Assembly: GCA_014898415.1 (NCBI GenBank)
Contig: RCTD01000023.1
Coordinates: forward strand, 248,001-312,000
Length of the DNA: 64,000 bases
Direction: 5' to 3'
From: Stromatinia cepivora
Lineage: Eukaryota > Ascomycota > Leotiomycetes > Helotiales > Sclerotiniaceae
Positions within the stretch are counted from its first letter, which is position 1. Every line of letters starts with the position of its first letter. This document shows, piece after piece, positions 1 through 10,163 of the stretch. The notes beneath the pieces are model-generated. The model was given only the letters and a program-made list of their open reading frames with translations, did not search any database and was not told the origin of the DNA. Made by a program: the position numbers and the translations under genes.

Positions 1-828
1 TGAATTCTATTTGATGGATTCGGCACCATAGTATGTAATATGTAGTCTCTGAACATACAGAATGATTCTAACTTCTTACAGCTTCTTCGAAGAAGCTGGA
101 AGGATAGCAGCACACGACTACATTCCTACCGAAGCCGATGTTTTGAGGGCTAGAACAAAGACAACCGGTATCTACGAGACAAGATTTACCATGGGCTCTT
201 TGAGTATACAGTCAGTGTTTATGATACTAGCCTCCTACTTTCAACACTAACTTTGTGATAGCATGTTTGATGTGGGTGGGCAAAGAAGTGAGAGAAAGAA
301 GTGGATTCATTGCTTCGAGAATGTCACCTCAATCATCTTTTGCGTTGCTTTGAGTGAATATGATCAGGTTCTTTTGGAGGAGAGTAATCAGGTAAAATTT
401 CTCTCTATCATCCCAACAACAATCCTAACAATATATAGAACCGTATGATGGAGAGTCTCGTCTTATTTGATTCGGTCGTCAACTCAAGATGGTTTATGCG
501 AACCAGTATTATTCTCTTCCTCAATAAAGTTGATTTGTTCAAACAAAAGCTTAGTCGATCACCTCTTGAGAATTACTTCCCGGACTATTCTGGTGGAAAT
601 GATCTGAATAGAGCAGCAAAGTATTTACTTTGGAGATTCAATCAAGTTAACAGAGCTCATCTGAATCTATACCCACAGTAGGCGTCATGCAAATTCACCC
701 CTGGACTGCACACATCTAACATTGATAGCCTCACTCAAGCCACCGATACTTCGAATATTCGACTCGTATTCGCTGCTGTTAAAGAAACGATATTACAAAA
801 CGCTCTCAAAGACTCGGGCATACTCTAA
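1..828 (+). CDS. gna-3: G-protein alpha subunit, group III (partial, 3' part)
   Basis: Guanine nucleotide-binding alpha subunit that relays receptor signals, in fungi typically to adenylate cyclase. The 5' end lies outside the window. Exons join as <1-30, 82-210, 262-391, 439-677 and 729-828; reading begins at base 2 and yields about 208 C-terminal residues of a roughly 355-residue family. Visible motifs are the switch I arginine in RARTKTTG, the G3 box DVGGQ, the G4 box FLNKVD and the G5 region TQATDTSN. The protein ends DSGIL with no cysteine four residues from the end, so it lacks the pertussis-toxin site of group I subunits and fits group III (Neurospora GNA-3, Magnaporthe MagA, Botrytis BCG3). 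All four introns are 47-51 bp with GT..AG ends and every junction restores conserved G-alpha sequence. Family assignment is firm; the group III call rests on remembered similarity. Confidence 0.93.
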
Positions 829-1561
829 TCAACCGAGAGTATGCTCCATGATGAATAATGTCCTAATTTATATAATCATCTCATAGTGACTGGAAACTGG
901 CGTTTGGTTTAGGAGTTTAGGGAAGGATGTGTGATAAGACTTCAAGGTGTATGCTGCATGATCTGGATTTGGATGACTCTCGGTAGGCAGGAAAGGGGAT
1001 GATGGTAATGCATGAACAACGATTTCTATGTCGTTTGAATTAGGTTGGCGGGGTAGGGGTGTCACTTCCATGATTTTTATATATGTGTGGAGTTACATAT
1101 TGTAATTGTGGGGAGTTTTAAGGGACAATTGGGAAATCGATCGATTTGGTATTTGGGGAAAATGCGACGAAATGGGTGGACCGGAATCAGCGAGAATTAG
1201 CATTTGCATGTTTACAAAACGGATAGATCGGGAGATCTAACCAGTGTCACTGTCATCATATTGGGTGGTGGAGGGGTGGGGGATGGGGATGGAAGTGAAA
1301 TTACGATGACGGTTGTAGAAAGTTGATAATGAGCGATCAGATTCAGTGTTGGTTATTTTGATGCTTGAATGAATGAAGAAATTATTGAAAGATTATTTAT
1401 ATGTATATGTATGTGTACAATGTTGGTTGGATGTGATTGATGATGGTGGGGATGGTGATGATGATGATGGATAAGTGTAGCTAGTATATATTTGAGATAT
1501 ATATATAATAAAATTACGGAGTATAAGTGTTATAGTATCTTTCAATGTAGAAAGACATAGA

Positions 1562-1620
1562 AAGAGATATAAAAAGAGATATAAAAAGAGATATAAAAAG
1601 AGATATAAAAAGAGATATAG
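1562..1620. repeat. 12-bp tandem repeat, about 5 copies
   Basis: Near-perfect head-to-tail copies of AGAGATATAAAA. The array sits at the edge of a very AT-rich block downstream of the G-alpha gene. Confidence 0.85.
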
Positions 1621-1948
1621 AGAGAGATGCGGAGAAAGATTTAAATTATTTATTAAATAATAATAAATGTATTTAATATATAGTATTTATACTCTATTTA
1701 TATAAATAGATCTATATGAGATCTATAGATCTTTTATTTAGAGATTAGAAGATGTTGATACTTAGGATATAGTATTAGTATTATGATATCTCTCAATATA
1801 GAGATATAGTTCTAGTTCTAGATTTATATTATTTGTTAAATAATTATGGATAGCTTAATGTGTAATGTGTGTATTTGTTTGTATGGTTGTGTGTCTGGGA
1901 TTTGTAGATCTTTTTGCTTGGAGATTATGAGGTGTTGATGTTTGGGGC

Positions 1949-1974
1949 TGGTTGGGTTGGTTGGGTTGGTTGGG
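1949..1974. repeat. GGTTGGGTT-type tandem repeat
   Basis: About three copies of a nine-base G/T unit, followed by a long G-rich tract on the + strand. It resembles slippage-prone low-complexity DNA and is not a telomere repeat (TTAGGG is not seen). Confidence 0.7.
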
Positions 1975-2130
1975 CTTTGGGAGGAGAGGGGAGAGGGAGG
2001 TGGAATTTTGAGATGGAGGGGGGATGGATGTGGGATGGAGGGGGAGGGGTTGGTTTGGCATGAGGGATTTGGAGAGTATAGAGGATTTGGGTGTGGTTAT
2101 GGTTATGGTATTTGGATATGTGTTAGGTTT

Positions 2131-2184
2131 GTATGTATGTATGTATGTATGTATGTATGTATGTATGTATGTATGTATGTATGT
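2131..2184. repeat. GTAT microsatellite
   Basis: Uninterrupted tetranucleotide array of about 13 copies of GTAT. It is likely length-polymorphic between strains. Confidence 0.95.
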
Positions 2185-2730
2185 ACGGAAGTTAAACATC
2201 GAATGGGATAGATGGCTGGGTGTTGTGTGTTGGGTATTGATTGTTGGGTATGAGATAGAGTTTACTCGAGTATGGTGTTTTGCTTCTATTACCCCGCTAT
2301 ACTTGGGGTGAAGTGCTGGCATCACTTGATATTCGGATAATTTGAGGAGGGATGGTAATTTGTCTATTGGTATTGGTTTTGCAAGAATGAGATGCGGCGT
2401 GGGATGGAGTATATATAAATGGTAGGTATATATACATTGTTTGTGATGGGAAAAATCATATGAGAATTGAAGACATTCACAAACCAAAAACTCTATGTTG
2501 TCAATAAAAGAGGTATCGTCATAAACAGCTCATTTTCATATACGTACGACTAAACCGGGAAACGTTTAACCCCACATTATCTAAGCTTTATTATCCCTGT
2601 TAATACTCAGGCTCATAGAGTAGTATCGTACGTTTCTGATGGATATTAACATGCCGGTAAGTTTAGGTTAAGGAAATCCCCCACCATTCCTTCTGCTTTT
2701 GAAGAATTATAACTCGTAAGAAGCAATTAG

Positions 2731-2749
2731 ATATATATATATATATATA
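2731..2749. repeat. AT dinucleotide repeat
   Basis: Nine AT units in the upstream region of the phosphorylase gene. Confidence 0.85.
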
Positions 2750-3207
2750 AATATTTATTCTTGGGGTAGAAAGGAAAGAGCTATGAAAATGGTATCATAA
2801 AACTTCTTAAGTTACAGTCTTACACAACGAATCCCATCTTCTCATATTCTTTCTGAGAAGATTCACTGGTTTTTAAATATCCCTTTCTTTACATACTTAC
2901 CTCCGTACATGAATACCCAATATATATCTATCACCTATCATATCAGACCTCATCCACCTTCATCCAAGCATACTCGCATCCCCCGCAATTTGAAGTGACT
3001 GAGTTGGACCCGATCTGATATTAACCCCGCATCAATAAATAACGAACGAGCACTTAACACATACATTGCCTACAAACCTACCCACCTTGACAGCTACTTT
3101 ACTTCTTACCTCTTAATATTTCTTTCTTCAATTCTCTTTTGAGTGAGGAGGTTTTATACTTCAGTGAAGAAGTTTGAACAATATCATACCAAAAAAAAAA
3201 ACTCAAC

Positions 3208-6123
3208 ATGGCATCCCCAAAAAGAGAAAGACGTCCTTCAACTGGAGCTCCTATTAGTGAGCTGCAAGGTCCTGTTGGCCCTGCCGGTGTTACAAGACCT
3301 AAACATAAGCGTACTTTTACGGGTTTCGGTGCTGGGGAGATTAAAAATGTGGAAGGTATGAATTATTTCTTCGACTCAATGAATTTCCCTTTCACCACGT
3401 ATCTCGATGTCGTCTTGGGGCACATGCTAACCATTTACTTCACACAGCATCGATCCCCGAACCTCAACGTGAAGCATGGAAGAAATATGCCCCCCAAGGA
3501 TTTGATAACAAGGAGGACTTTGAGAAGGAAGTTGTTCGTCATGTTGAAACTACATTGGCTCGTAGTATGTTCAACTGCGATGAGACTGCTGCATATGCAG
3601 CTGCCAGTTTGGCTTTCAGAGATAAATTGATTACGGAGTGGAACCGCACTCAGCAGAGACAAACTTTTGCGGATAGCAAACGTGTGTACTATTTAAGTTT
3701 GGAGTTTTTGATGGGAAGAGCGCTGGACAACGCTATGTTGAATGTTGGCTTGAGGAATGTTGCTAAAGGTATGTTTGATGTGGTGGGTACTCACATTGAG
3801 TGTGATTTCTGACTGTTTTTAGAGGGTCTTTCCGACCTTGGTTTCCGAATTGAGGATATCATTAACCAAGAACACGATGCTGCACTTGGTAATGGTGGTC
3901 TTGGTAGATTGGCAGCTTGTTTCCTAGACTCACTTGCATCCTTGAACTATCCAGCATGGGGTTATGGTTTGAGATATAGATATGGTATCTTCAAACAAGA
4001 GATTGTAGATGGATATCAAGTCGAGGTTCCAGATTACTGGCTTGACTTTAATCCTTGGGAGTTCCCAAGACATGATATTGTTGTTGATGTAGGTTCCACT
4101 CGAGACAAAGATCACCCCATATAGAGCTAATGTTTATCAGATCCAATTTTATGGTCATGTCAGAAAATACCAGGATGAGCAGGGAAAATCCAACACCGTC
4201 TGGGAAGGTGGAGAAATCGTCAAGGCCGTAGCCTTCGATGTTCCAATCCCTGGTTATGCTACTCCAGCCACCAACAACTTGCGTCTTTGGTCTAGCAAGG
4301 CTGCTAGCGGTGAATTCGACTTCCAGAAGTTTAACAGTGGTGATTATGAGAGTTCGGTAGCCGATCAACAGCGTGCCGAGACCATCAGTGCTGTGCTATA
4401 CCCCAACGATAACCTCGAACGTGGAAAGGAGCTTCGTCTAAAGCAACAGTATTTCTGGGTAGCCGCCTCTTTATACGATATCGTTCGCCGATTCAAGAAG
4501 TCCAAGCGTGCCTGGAAGGAATTCCCGGATCAAGTTGCCATTCAATTGAATGACACTCATCCAACTCTTGCAGTTGTGGAACTCCAACGCATCCTTATTG
4601 ATCTTGAAGGCCTTGAGTGGGATGAGGCATGGGGAATCGTCACTAAGACTTTTGGTTACACGAACCACACTGTTCTTCCTGAAGCTCTTGAGAAGTGGTC
4701 TGTTCCTCTCTTCCAGAACTTGCTCCCCAGACATCTTCAAATTATTTATGAAATCAACTTGTTCTTCCTACAAAGTGTGGAACGTAAGTTTCCTGGAGAG
4801 AGAGATTTACTTGGCCGAGTCTCGATCATCGAAGAATCTCAACCAAAGATGGTTCGCATGGCTTTCTTAGCTATTGTTGGTTCTCACAAGGTTAATGGTG
4901 TGGCTGAACTTCATTCTGATCTGATCAAGACCACTATCTTCAAGGATTTTGTAAAGATCTTTGGCCCCGACAAGTTCACTAATGTCACAAATGGTATCAC
5001 ACCTAGAAGATGGCTTCACCAAGCTAATCCTAGATTATCTGAGCTAATTGCCAGTAAACTTGGTGGTTACGAATTTCTCAAAGATCTTACTCTTCTGAAC
5101 AAGATCGAAGCATTCGCTGATGATAAAGTGTTTAAGAAAGAGTGGCAGGAAATTAAGTACGCCAACAAAGTTCGCTTGGCTCAACACATCAAGACAACTA
5201 CTGGTGTCACCGTTAACCCAGCTGCGTTGTTTGATATTCAAGTCAAGCGTATACATGAGTATAAGCGTCAACAAATGAACATTTTTGGTGTCATTCATAG
5301 ATACTTGACTATCAAAGCCATGAATCCGGAAGAGCGCAAAAAGTTGGCACCTCGTGTTTCAATCTTCGGTGGAAAAGCAGCTCCAGGTTACTGGATGGCG
5401 AAGACAATCATTCATCTTATCAACAAAGTTGGCTCCGTTGTTAACAACGATAAGGATGTTGGAGATCTCCTGAAGGTCATTTTCTTGGAAGATTATAATG
5501 TATCCAAGGCTGAGATGATCTGTCCGGCAAGTGATATTAGTGAGCATATCTCGACAGCAGGCACAGAAGCTAGTGGAACTTCAAACATGAAGTTCGTGTT
5601 GAACGGTGGTTTGATTATTGGTACTTGCGATGGTGCTAATGTAAGTTTGTTCCTTGTTGTTTCTGTCCCACAAATACTAATCAATATTTAGATCGAAATT
5701 ACTCGTGAAATTGGAGAGAACAATATCTTCCTCTTCGGTAACTTAGCCGAGGATGTTGATGATCTTCGTCATGCACATACTTATGGTTCTACCCAACTTG
5801 ACCCTGATCTTCAGAAAGTCTTCGAGACCATTCAAGGGGATACTTTTGGCGATGCTGGTGCATTTGGTGCGCTCATTGGTGCTATTAAAGATCATGGTGA
5901 TTATTATCTCGTTTCCGATGACTTCAATAGTTACAACCAAACTCAAGCTTTGGTGGATGAAGCTTATAAGAATCAAGATGAGTGGACAACAAAGACTATT
6001 ACTAGTGTGGCTAGAATGGGTTTCTTTAGTAGTGATAGATGTATAAATGAGTATGCGGAATCAATTTGGAATATTGAACCGTTGAATGCGGAGAAGGAGG
6101 GGACTGCTGGGTCGAAGAATTGA
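3208..6123 (+). CDS. gph1: Glycogen phosphorylase
   Basis: Releases glucose-1-phosphate from glycogen by phosphorolysis in the cytosol, using pyridoxal phosphate. Exons 3208-3355, 3448-3768, 3823-4088, 4141-5640 and 5692-6123 join in frame to 888 residues, the usual family length. Conserved blocks run in order: [64 protein letters not shown] and [12 protein letters not shown]. The lysine in GTSNMKF, about residue 729, is the PLP Schiff-base lysine. The third intron (4089-4140) could be misread as coding: the frame runs through its donor to an in-frame TAG, but splicing GAT to ATC restores the expected DIQFYG sequence. The start ATG opens a basic, Ser/Pro-containing tail that in yeast Gph1 is the regulatory phosphorylation region; that role is inferred here. 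Confidence 0.97.
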
Positions 6124-6703
6124 GAGGTGTGAAGGAGCTAATGAGGAGATTTGAGGATGGTGGAATCGATTTGCGAGGATGGAACATTATGATGATAATG
6201 ATGACGAGGGTAAGGGTGAGGAAAATGGGCATACTAAGCATTGCCCTACGAATACGATACATCAAATCATGATTAGTTCAGATTGATGAATGAAATTCCT
6301 ACTTACCTGTGAACTTCAAGCAAGCATGTTCTTTTCGCTCGAGTGATTGAATAGTAGAAAGTTGTTACCTTGAAAAGAAAGGGCTTGTATTGTAAATCCT
6401 CTCCTACAGAATGGTAATACGAGGTTACTCAATCACAGCACTACTGCTATAATCAACCCACTCACTCATTCATTCATTATTCAAGCCAAGCCAAGTCATC
6501 ATTCATCAAAATTCCATACAAAATAGACCTCAATATCCCTATTAGGACTCACATACATTCATACAATCATCATATTTCATTCCGTTAACCCTATCGTACC
6601 CTGTTAAGCAGGCTAACAAAATAAATCTTACCAACCCAACACCGACCCATCTCAATCCCATCATCAATCATAATCCATCATTATCCATCAATCATCTCAA
6701 TCC

Positions 6704-6803
6704 CATCACAACATCCATCACAACATTCATCACAACATCCATCACAACATCCATCACAACATCCATCACAACATCCATCACAACATCCATCACAACATCC
6801 ATC
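6704..6803. repeat. 12-bp tandem repeat (CATCACAACATC), about 8 copies
   Basis: Clean 12-base periodicity with one variant copy (TTC for TCC). Because the period is a multiple of three, it creates spurious long frames of Cys/Asp/Gly or Met/Asp/Val on the minus strand. Confidence 0.95.
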
Positions 6804-6884
6804 CCATATCCAACCCAAATCCCAGAACCCAGCCAATATCTCCTCAATCGTTGACCAACCCAACAGCAACGTAAAACACCACCA

Positions 6885-6950
6885 CACCACAACAACACAA
6901 CACCACAACAACACAACACCACAACAACACAACACCACAAAACAACACAA
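6885..6950. repeat. 16-bp tandem repeat (CACCACAACAACACAA), about 4 copies
   Basis: A/C-only array just downstream of the 12-bp array. It gives spurious Cys/Val-rich frames on the minus strand. Confidence 0.85.
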
Positions 6951-7533
6951 CCTCAAAATAAAATCCCCAAAGAACGAAACGTTATTCAACCAACCACCAG
7001 GGCGTATATCGAAAACACATTCTTGACATCAGAAATTGAAAACCCTCCCATGTGTCTTATTGTTTTACTGCTTCTTGTTTATGGTTTTCGTAACCTGATC
7101 TGATCTGATCATATCCATATGCATATGCGTAGACGCCCAAACCCAAACCATATTCGCATAGTCTTTTTTCGCCGTTTCGCCTGCTTCCGAATCCTGTATT
7201 GTGTTTGTTGCGTGAAACATTGAGAGTGAAAACATGAGTGTAAAAGAAAGACTGTACCAGAAGCACTAAAAGAATACCTGATTCCCGTGCCTATCCGACC
7301 ATTGTACAAATTCGTGCCGTGCCGTGAAGTAAAGTGAAATACCCGTTGTCCTGCCTGGTCTATTTTCAATATCAAAATTCCGAATGTCCGCTACCATCAT
7401 ACGTTCGTATATGGAAGACCGCTCAAAGTCCCATCTTTGTACGAAACTAAAAGTACCACTCTCTAGCACCTCCATATAAAGACCATTCAAAACCAAACCC
7501 AACAGAAAATAGACCATAAATCACCAGAGGATA

Positions 7534-9226
7534 TCACGAAGAGGTAGAAGAACTCAATGCACTACCCTGCACAACAATCCTCGGAACATCAAGTCGATCA
7601 GTCGATGAAACAGGTGATCCCATTCGACTCTTACCACCCATAATCTCCAACGCCTCATCAATCGACTGAAGACCCGCCGCAGACTTCCCATTCCCCCTAA
7701 ACAATCTCTCCGAAAACATCTGCTCGGGCAAAAGCAAAGTTCGCGATGCCGACGCCGGAACCCCCGTAGTAATCAACCGTGTACCCTCCGTAAGCGGATA
7801 CGTGCCATTCCTCGAAATCTTCGGGCCATAATGTTGCGGAATACCATTCGTACGCCACATCGCCAATGCGACTTCTTTATCTCTCCGTCCACCCTCCTTG
7901 ACCATCTCCCCAATCCAATTTTCAATACTCTGTTTGCTGCATAAGGCGCTAGGTTTCAGTTTCTGAGCTCGTACTTCATTTTCCCTATAAATCGCATCTT
8001 TCGATGTACAAACCCGACACGATTTTTCCGCATACGTAGCTCCAGGTCCACTCCTACATTTCCACCAGCCTCCGCGTCCCTTGGCTCGTCCTATCTGTTT
8101 CCATTTGTCGTGATTTTCATGAAACTCTAGGTTCCATAAGTGACGTTCTGGGTTCTCTTTGTGGTTGTATCCTTGGTCGATTTCATTGAGACAGACCCAG
8201 TGGTTGATCATTTCGATGAAGTTGGTCCATGGTTTATGGATTCCCTTGGTGGGAAACCATTCGGGCAGATATGCTCCGCAGGTGTCTCGTTCGGGTAGTG
8301 TGAGGGTGGAACCGGGTGGGATGTGACGCTCTTTGCATTTTTTGCAGTATTCGATTTGGGCTCCTTCGTCTAAATTTTTGATGAAGTCGGCTTTTTGTTC
8401 ATCTCTGTTAGAATTAGTATGTTAATAGTTGTTTATTAGTAAGAGCTTGGGAAGGAATATATAGTATGAATCATAGCTGATGGATCTATCAAACACATGA
8501 AAATCGATAATCTTACCCGCTGTAAATCTCACCAGTAGCTGAAGGTTCAAATTCTACCCATGCCTTTTGTGTGAAGTCTATTCCCGTGGCTACTATACCA
8601 CCAACCGACAGTCTTCGCCTAGTACGCCTAGTAGCTCCAGCAAGCGCAGACTTTTGAGGAGAAGGTGTATTCTTGATAGCAAGTTCAGCTCCATCAAGAG
8701 CAACATCAAAAGCATCATATTGTTGAGGATCATAGTCCTTTTCGACCTTTTCCATTCCTGTATAGGCAGCATTTGCTGGCGGAGGAAAAATCTTCCACGG
8801 TTCTACTGGCTCGTTTGGCTTTGATGCAGGAAGTTCAATTTGCTCAGGTGCTCGCTGACAGACGAAACCTTTGATGGGCGTTGTATCCGCCTTGTACTCG
8901 ATATAGGTATAGTTGATAACTTGACCTGTGTAGGGGTTCTTGCCGGTGCCATTCATAATTCTTTGTGTAAGAGGTACAGCTTTCTCTGGATTCGGATGGA
9001 ATCTGCTGTGCAAGGCACTCGAATTCGAATCTTGTTTCGAATCATGTCGAGGTCGAAGGCCTAGATATCTATAATCATCCGAGTGTCTACTCTCCGAGGC
9101 CACAGCTTGAGAACCTGGAGAGGTATCTTTAGTTGAATCTTCATTATTCCTAGAAAATGGAGTTGGTCTGATTTCATTGTCGAAGCCGATTGAACCATAG
9201 GAAGATAACATTCCAGAGTCGTCCAT
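7534..9226 (-). CDS. Conserved-looking fungal protein of unknown function
   Basis: I do not recognise this family. Two exons, 9226-8517 and 8404-7534, separated by a 112-bp intron (GTAAG..CAG), join in frame to 526 residues. The N-terminal 90 residues are Ser/Asp-rich and probably disordered. A middle segment containing NPYTGQVINYTYIEYKAD looks folded. A basic stretch TRRTRRRLSVGG lies near residue 210. The second half is rich in Trp, His and Cys: a CxxC pair (YCKKC, residues 257 and 260) and another (SCRVC, about 366 and 369), with further single Cys residues, suggest metal binding. The tail is Ser-rich. The chosen ATG is the first in the long frame, and the next upstream sequence shows no splice acceptor. 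Balanced codon use and restored frame across the intron argue for a real gene. Confidence 0.8.
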
Positions 9227-10163
9227 GGTGAAAGAGTCTGCAGAAGACCAACTGAAATGATGTGAATGGAAGCAAAAACCAAACGTATCTTTCTCTTTGT
9301 ATTATTTAGTGTTGAAGAAGATTATCTCAACAATCATTAATACCATAAGGAGTGCCTGGAGTAACATAAAAGTTAATTTCTTTTCTCTCTTTTAGTACAT
9401 CATGCCTAGGTAAGTTTGGCAATATCCCAATTCAATATCTTAGTACAAGGGAGAAAACTTACTTAATATTATACTTTACGATGAATGAGAACCTTCAATA
9501 AGCCACCAAATCAGAAGGAATAAGGCTGATAGATTGCTGGTATGTAGTCTGTCGAGGTTAATGTAAAAAAGAATTGTGTCTGGGTTGTACTGTGAGGGAG
9601 TTGAGTTGATGTTTCCTTAAGGGACTTGTTGATGTTGATGAAAAAGGATGATGGAAGGTAGAATCAGGAAGAGGATGACCAAAGGAAATTGTTAATATAT
9701 AAATACAAATGGAAATTCGGATTGTCTGGGTAAGTACCATACAGTGAACTGTAGGTACAGACTGAATCCGAGCCACCAAGACATTGAGACATGGTATAGT
9801 AACCATGTGGTTGCCATGTGTGGGAATATAAACGACCTACTAAGTGGACCATAAAGATGAGAGAATGAATGAGCAGAAGTGAATAAATTATTTAATCAGC
9901 AAAAGAAAAAACTCTTTTTACATTAATGGATGAGGACAAGAATAATTCAAAGCAGTGTGATACGATTGTTGAAAGAAACATGAAGGTTCCACGTTTAAAA
10001 TAATGGCAAGAGCTTTACATGAGCAAGAACAGAAGGTGCGATGAAAGACCAAATATTAAATTCACGCAATTATACCTAAGTATAAGGGACAACAATCTAA
10101 TGATATTGCTACAAAATTTACAGAGTAACAGAGATATCCTACAAATCATTGGTTGTTGGCTCC
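9227..10163. other. Intergenic: promoter of the unknown gene and helicase 3' flank
   Basis: No supported gene. The part nearest 9227 is the upstream region of the minus-strand 526-aa gene; the part nearest 10163 is the 3' flank of the minus-strand helicase. Short frames at 9558-9852 show no family resemblance. Confidence 0.6.

Larger units (their letters stand above)
829..3207. other. Intergenic: G-alpha 3' flank and phosphorylase promoter
   Basis: No gene is supported in this 2.4 kb. It holds simple repeats (listed separately), a very AT-rich stretch at about 1640-1860 with overlapping AGATCT-type palindromes, and a pyrimidine-rich leader at about 2810-3200 ahead of the phosphorylase start. 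Open frames at 1855-2487 (-) and 1942-2311 (+) are translations of microsatellites. Confidence 0.7.
6124..7533. other. Intergenic between convergent phosphorylase and unknown gene
   Basis: No supported gene in 1.4 kb. The block contains the 3' flank of the phosphorylase, two coding-looking but repetitive arrays (6704-6803 and 6885-6950) and the 3' flank of the minus-strand gene ending at 7534. Confidence 0.65.

Noticed and set aside
1855..2487. 210-codon minus-strand open frame
   Set aside because: It is mainly the translation of the GTAT microsatellite and G/T-rich repeats (runs of YIHT and NQPNQP) with no domain.
4048..4140. Premature stop in glycogen phosphorylase (in-frame TAG after HPI) suggesting a pseudogene
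   Set aside because: The stop lies in a 52-bp intron (GTAGGT..TATCAG) with a CTAAT branch site; splicing restores conserved DIQFYG.
6681..6989. 102-codon Cys/Asp/Gly-repeat frame, superficially a cysteine-rich secreted protein
   Set aside because: It arises from the 12-bp and 16-bp DNA arrays; the parallel frame gives MDVV repeats equally well, so there is no protein-level selection.
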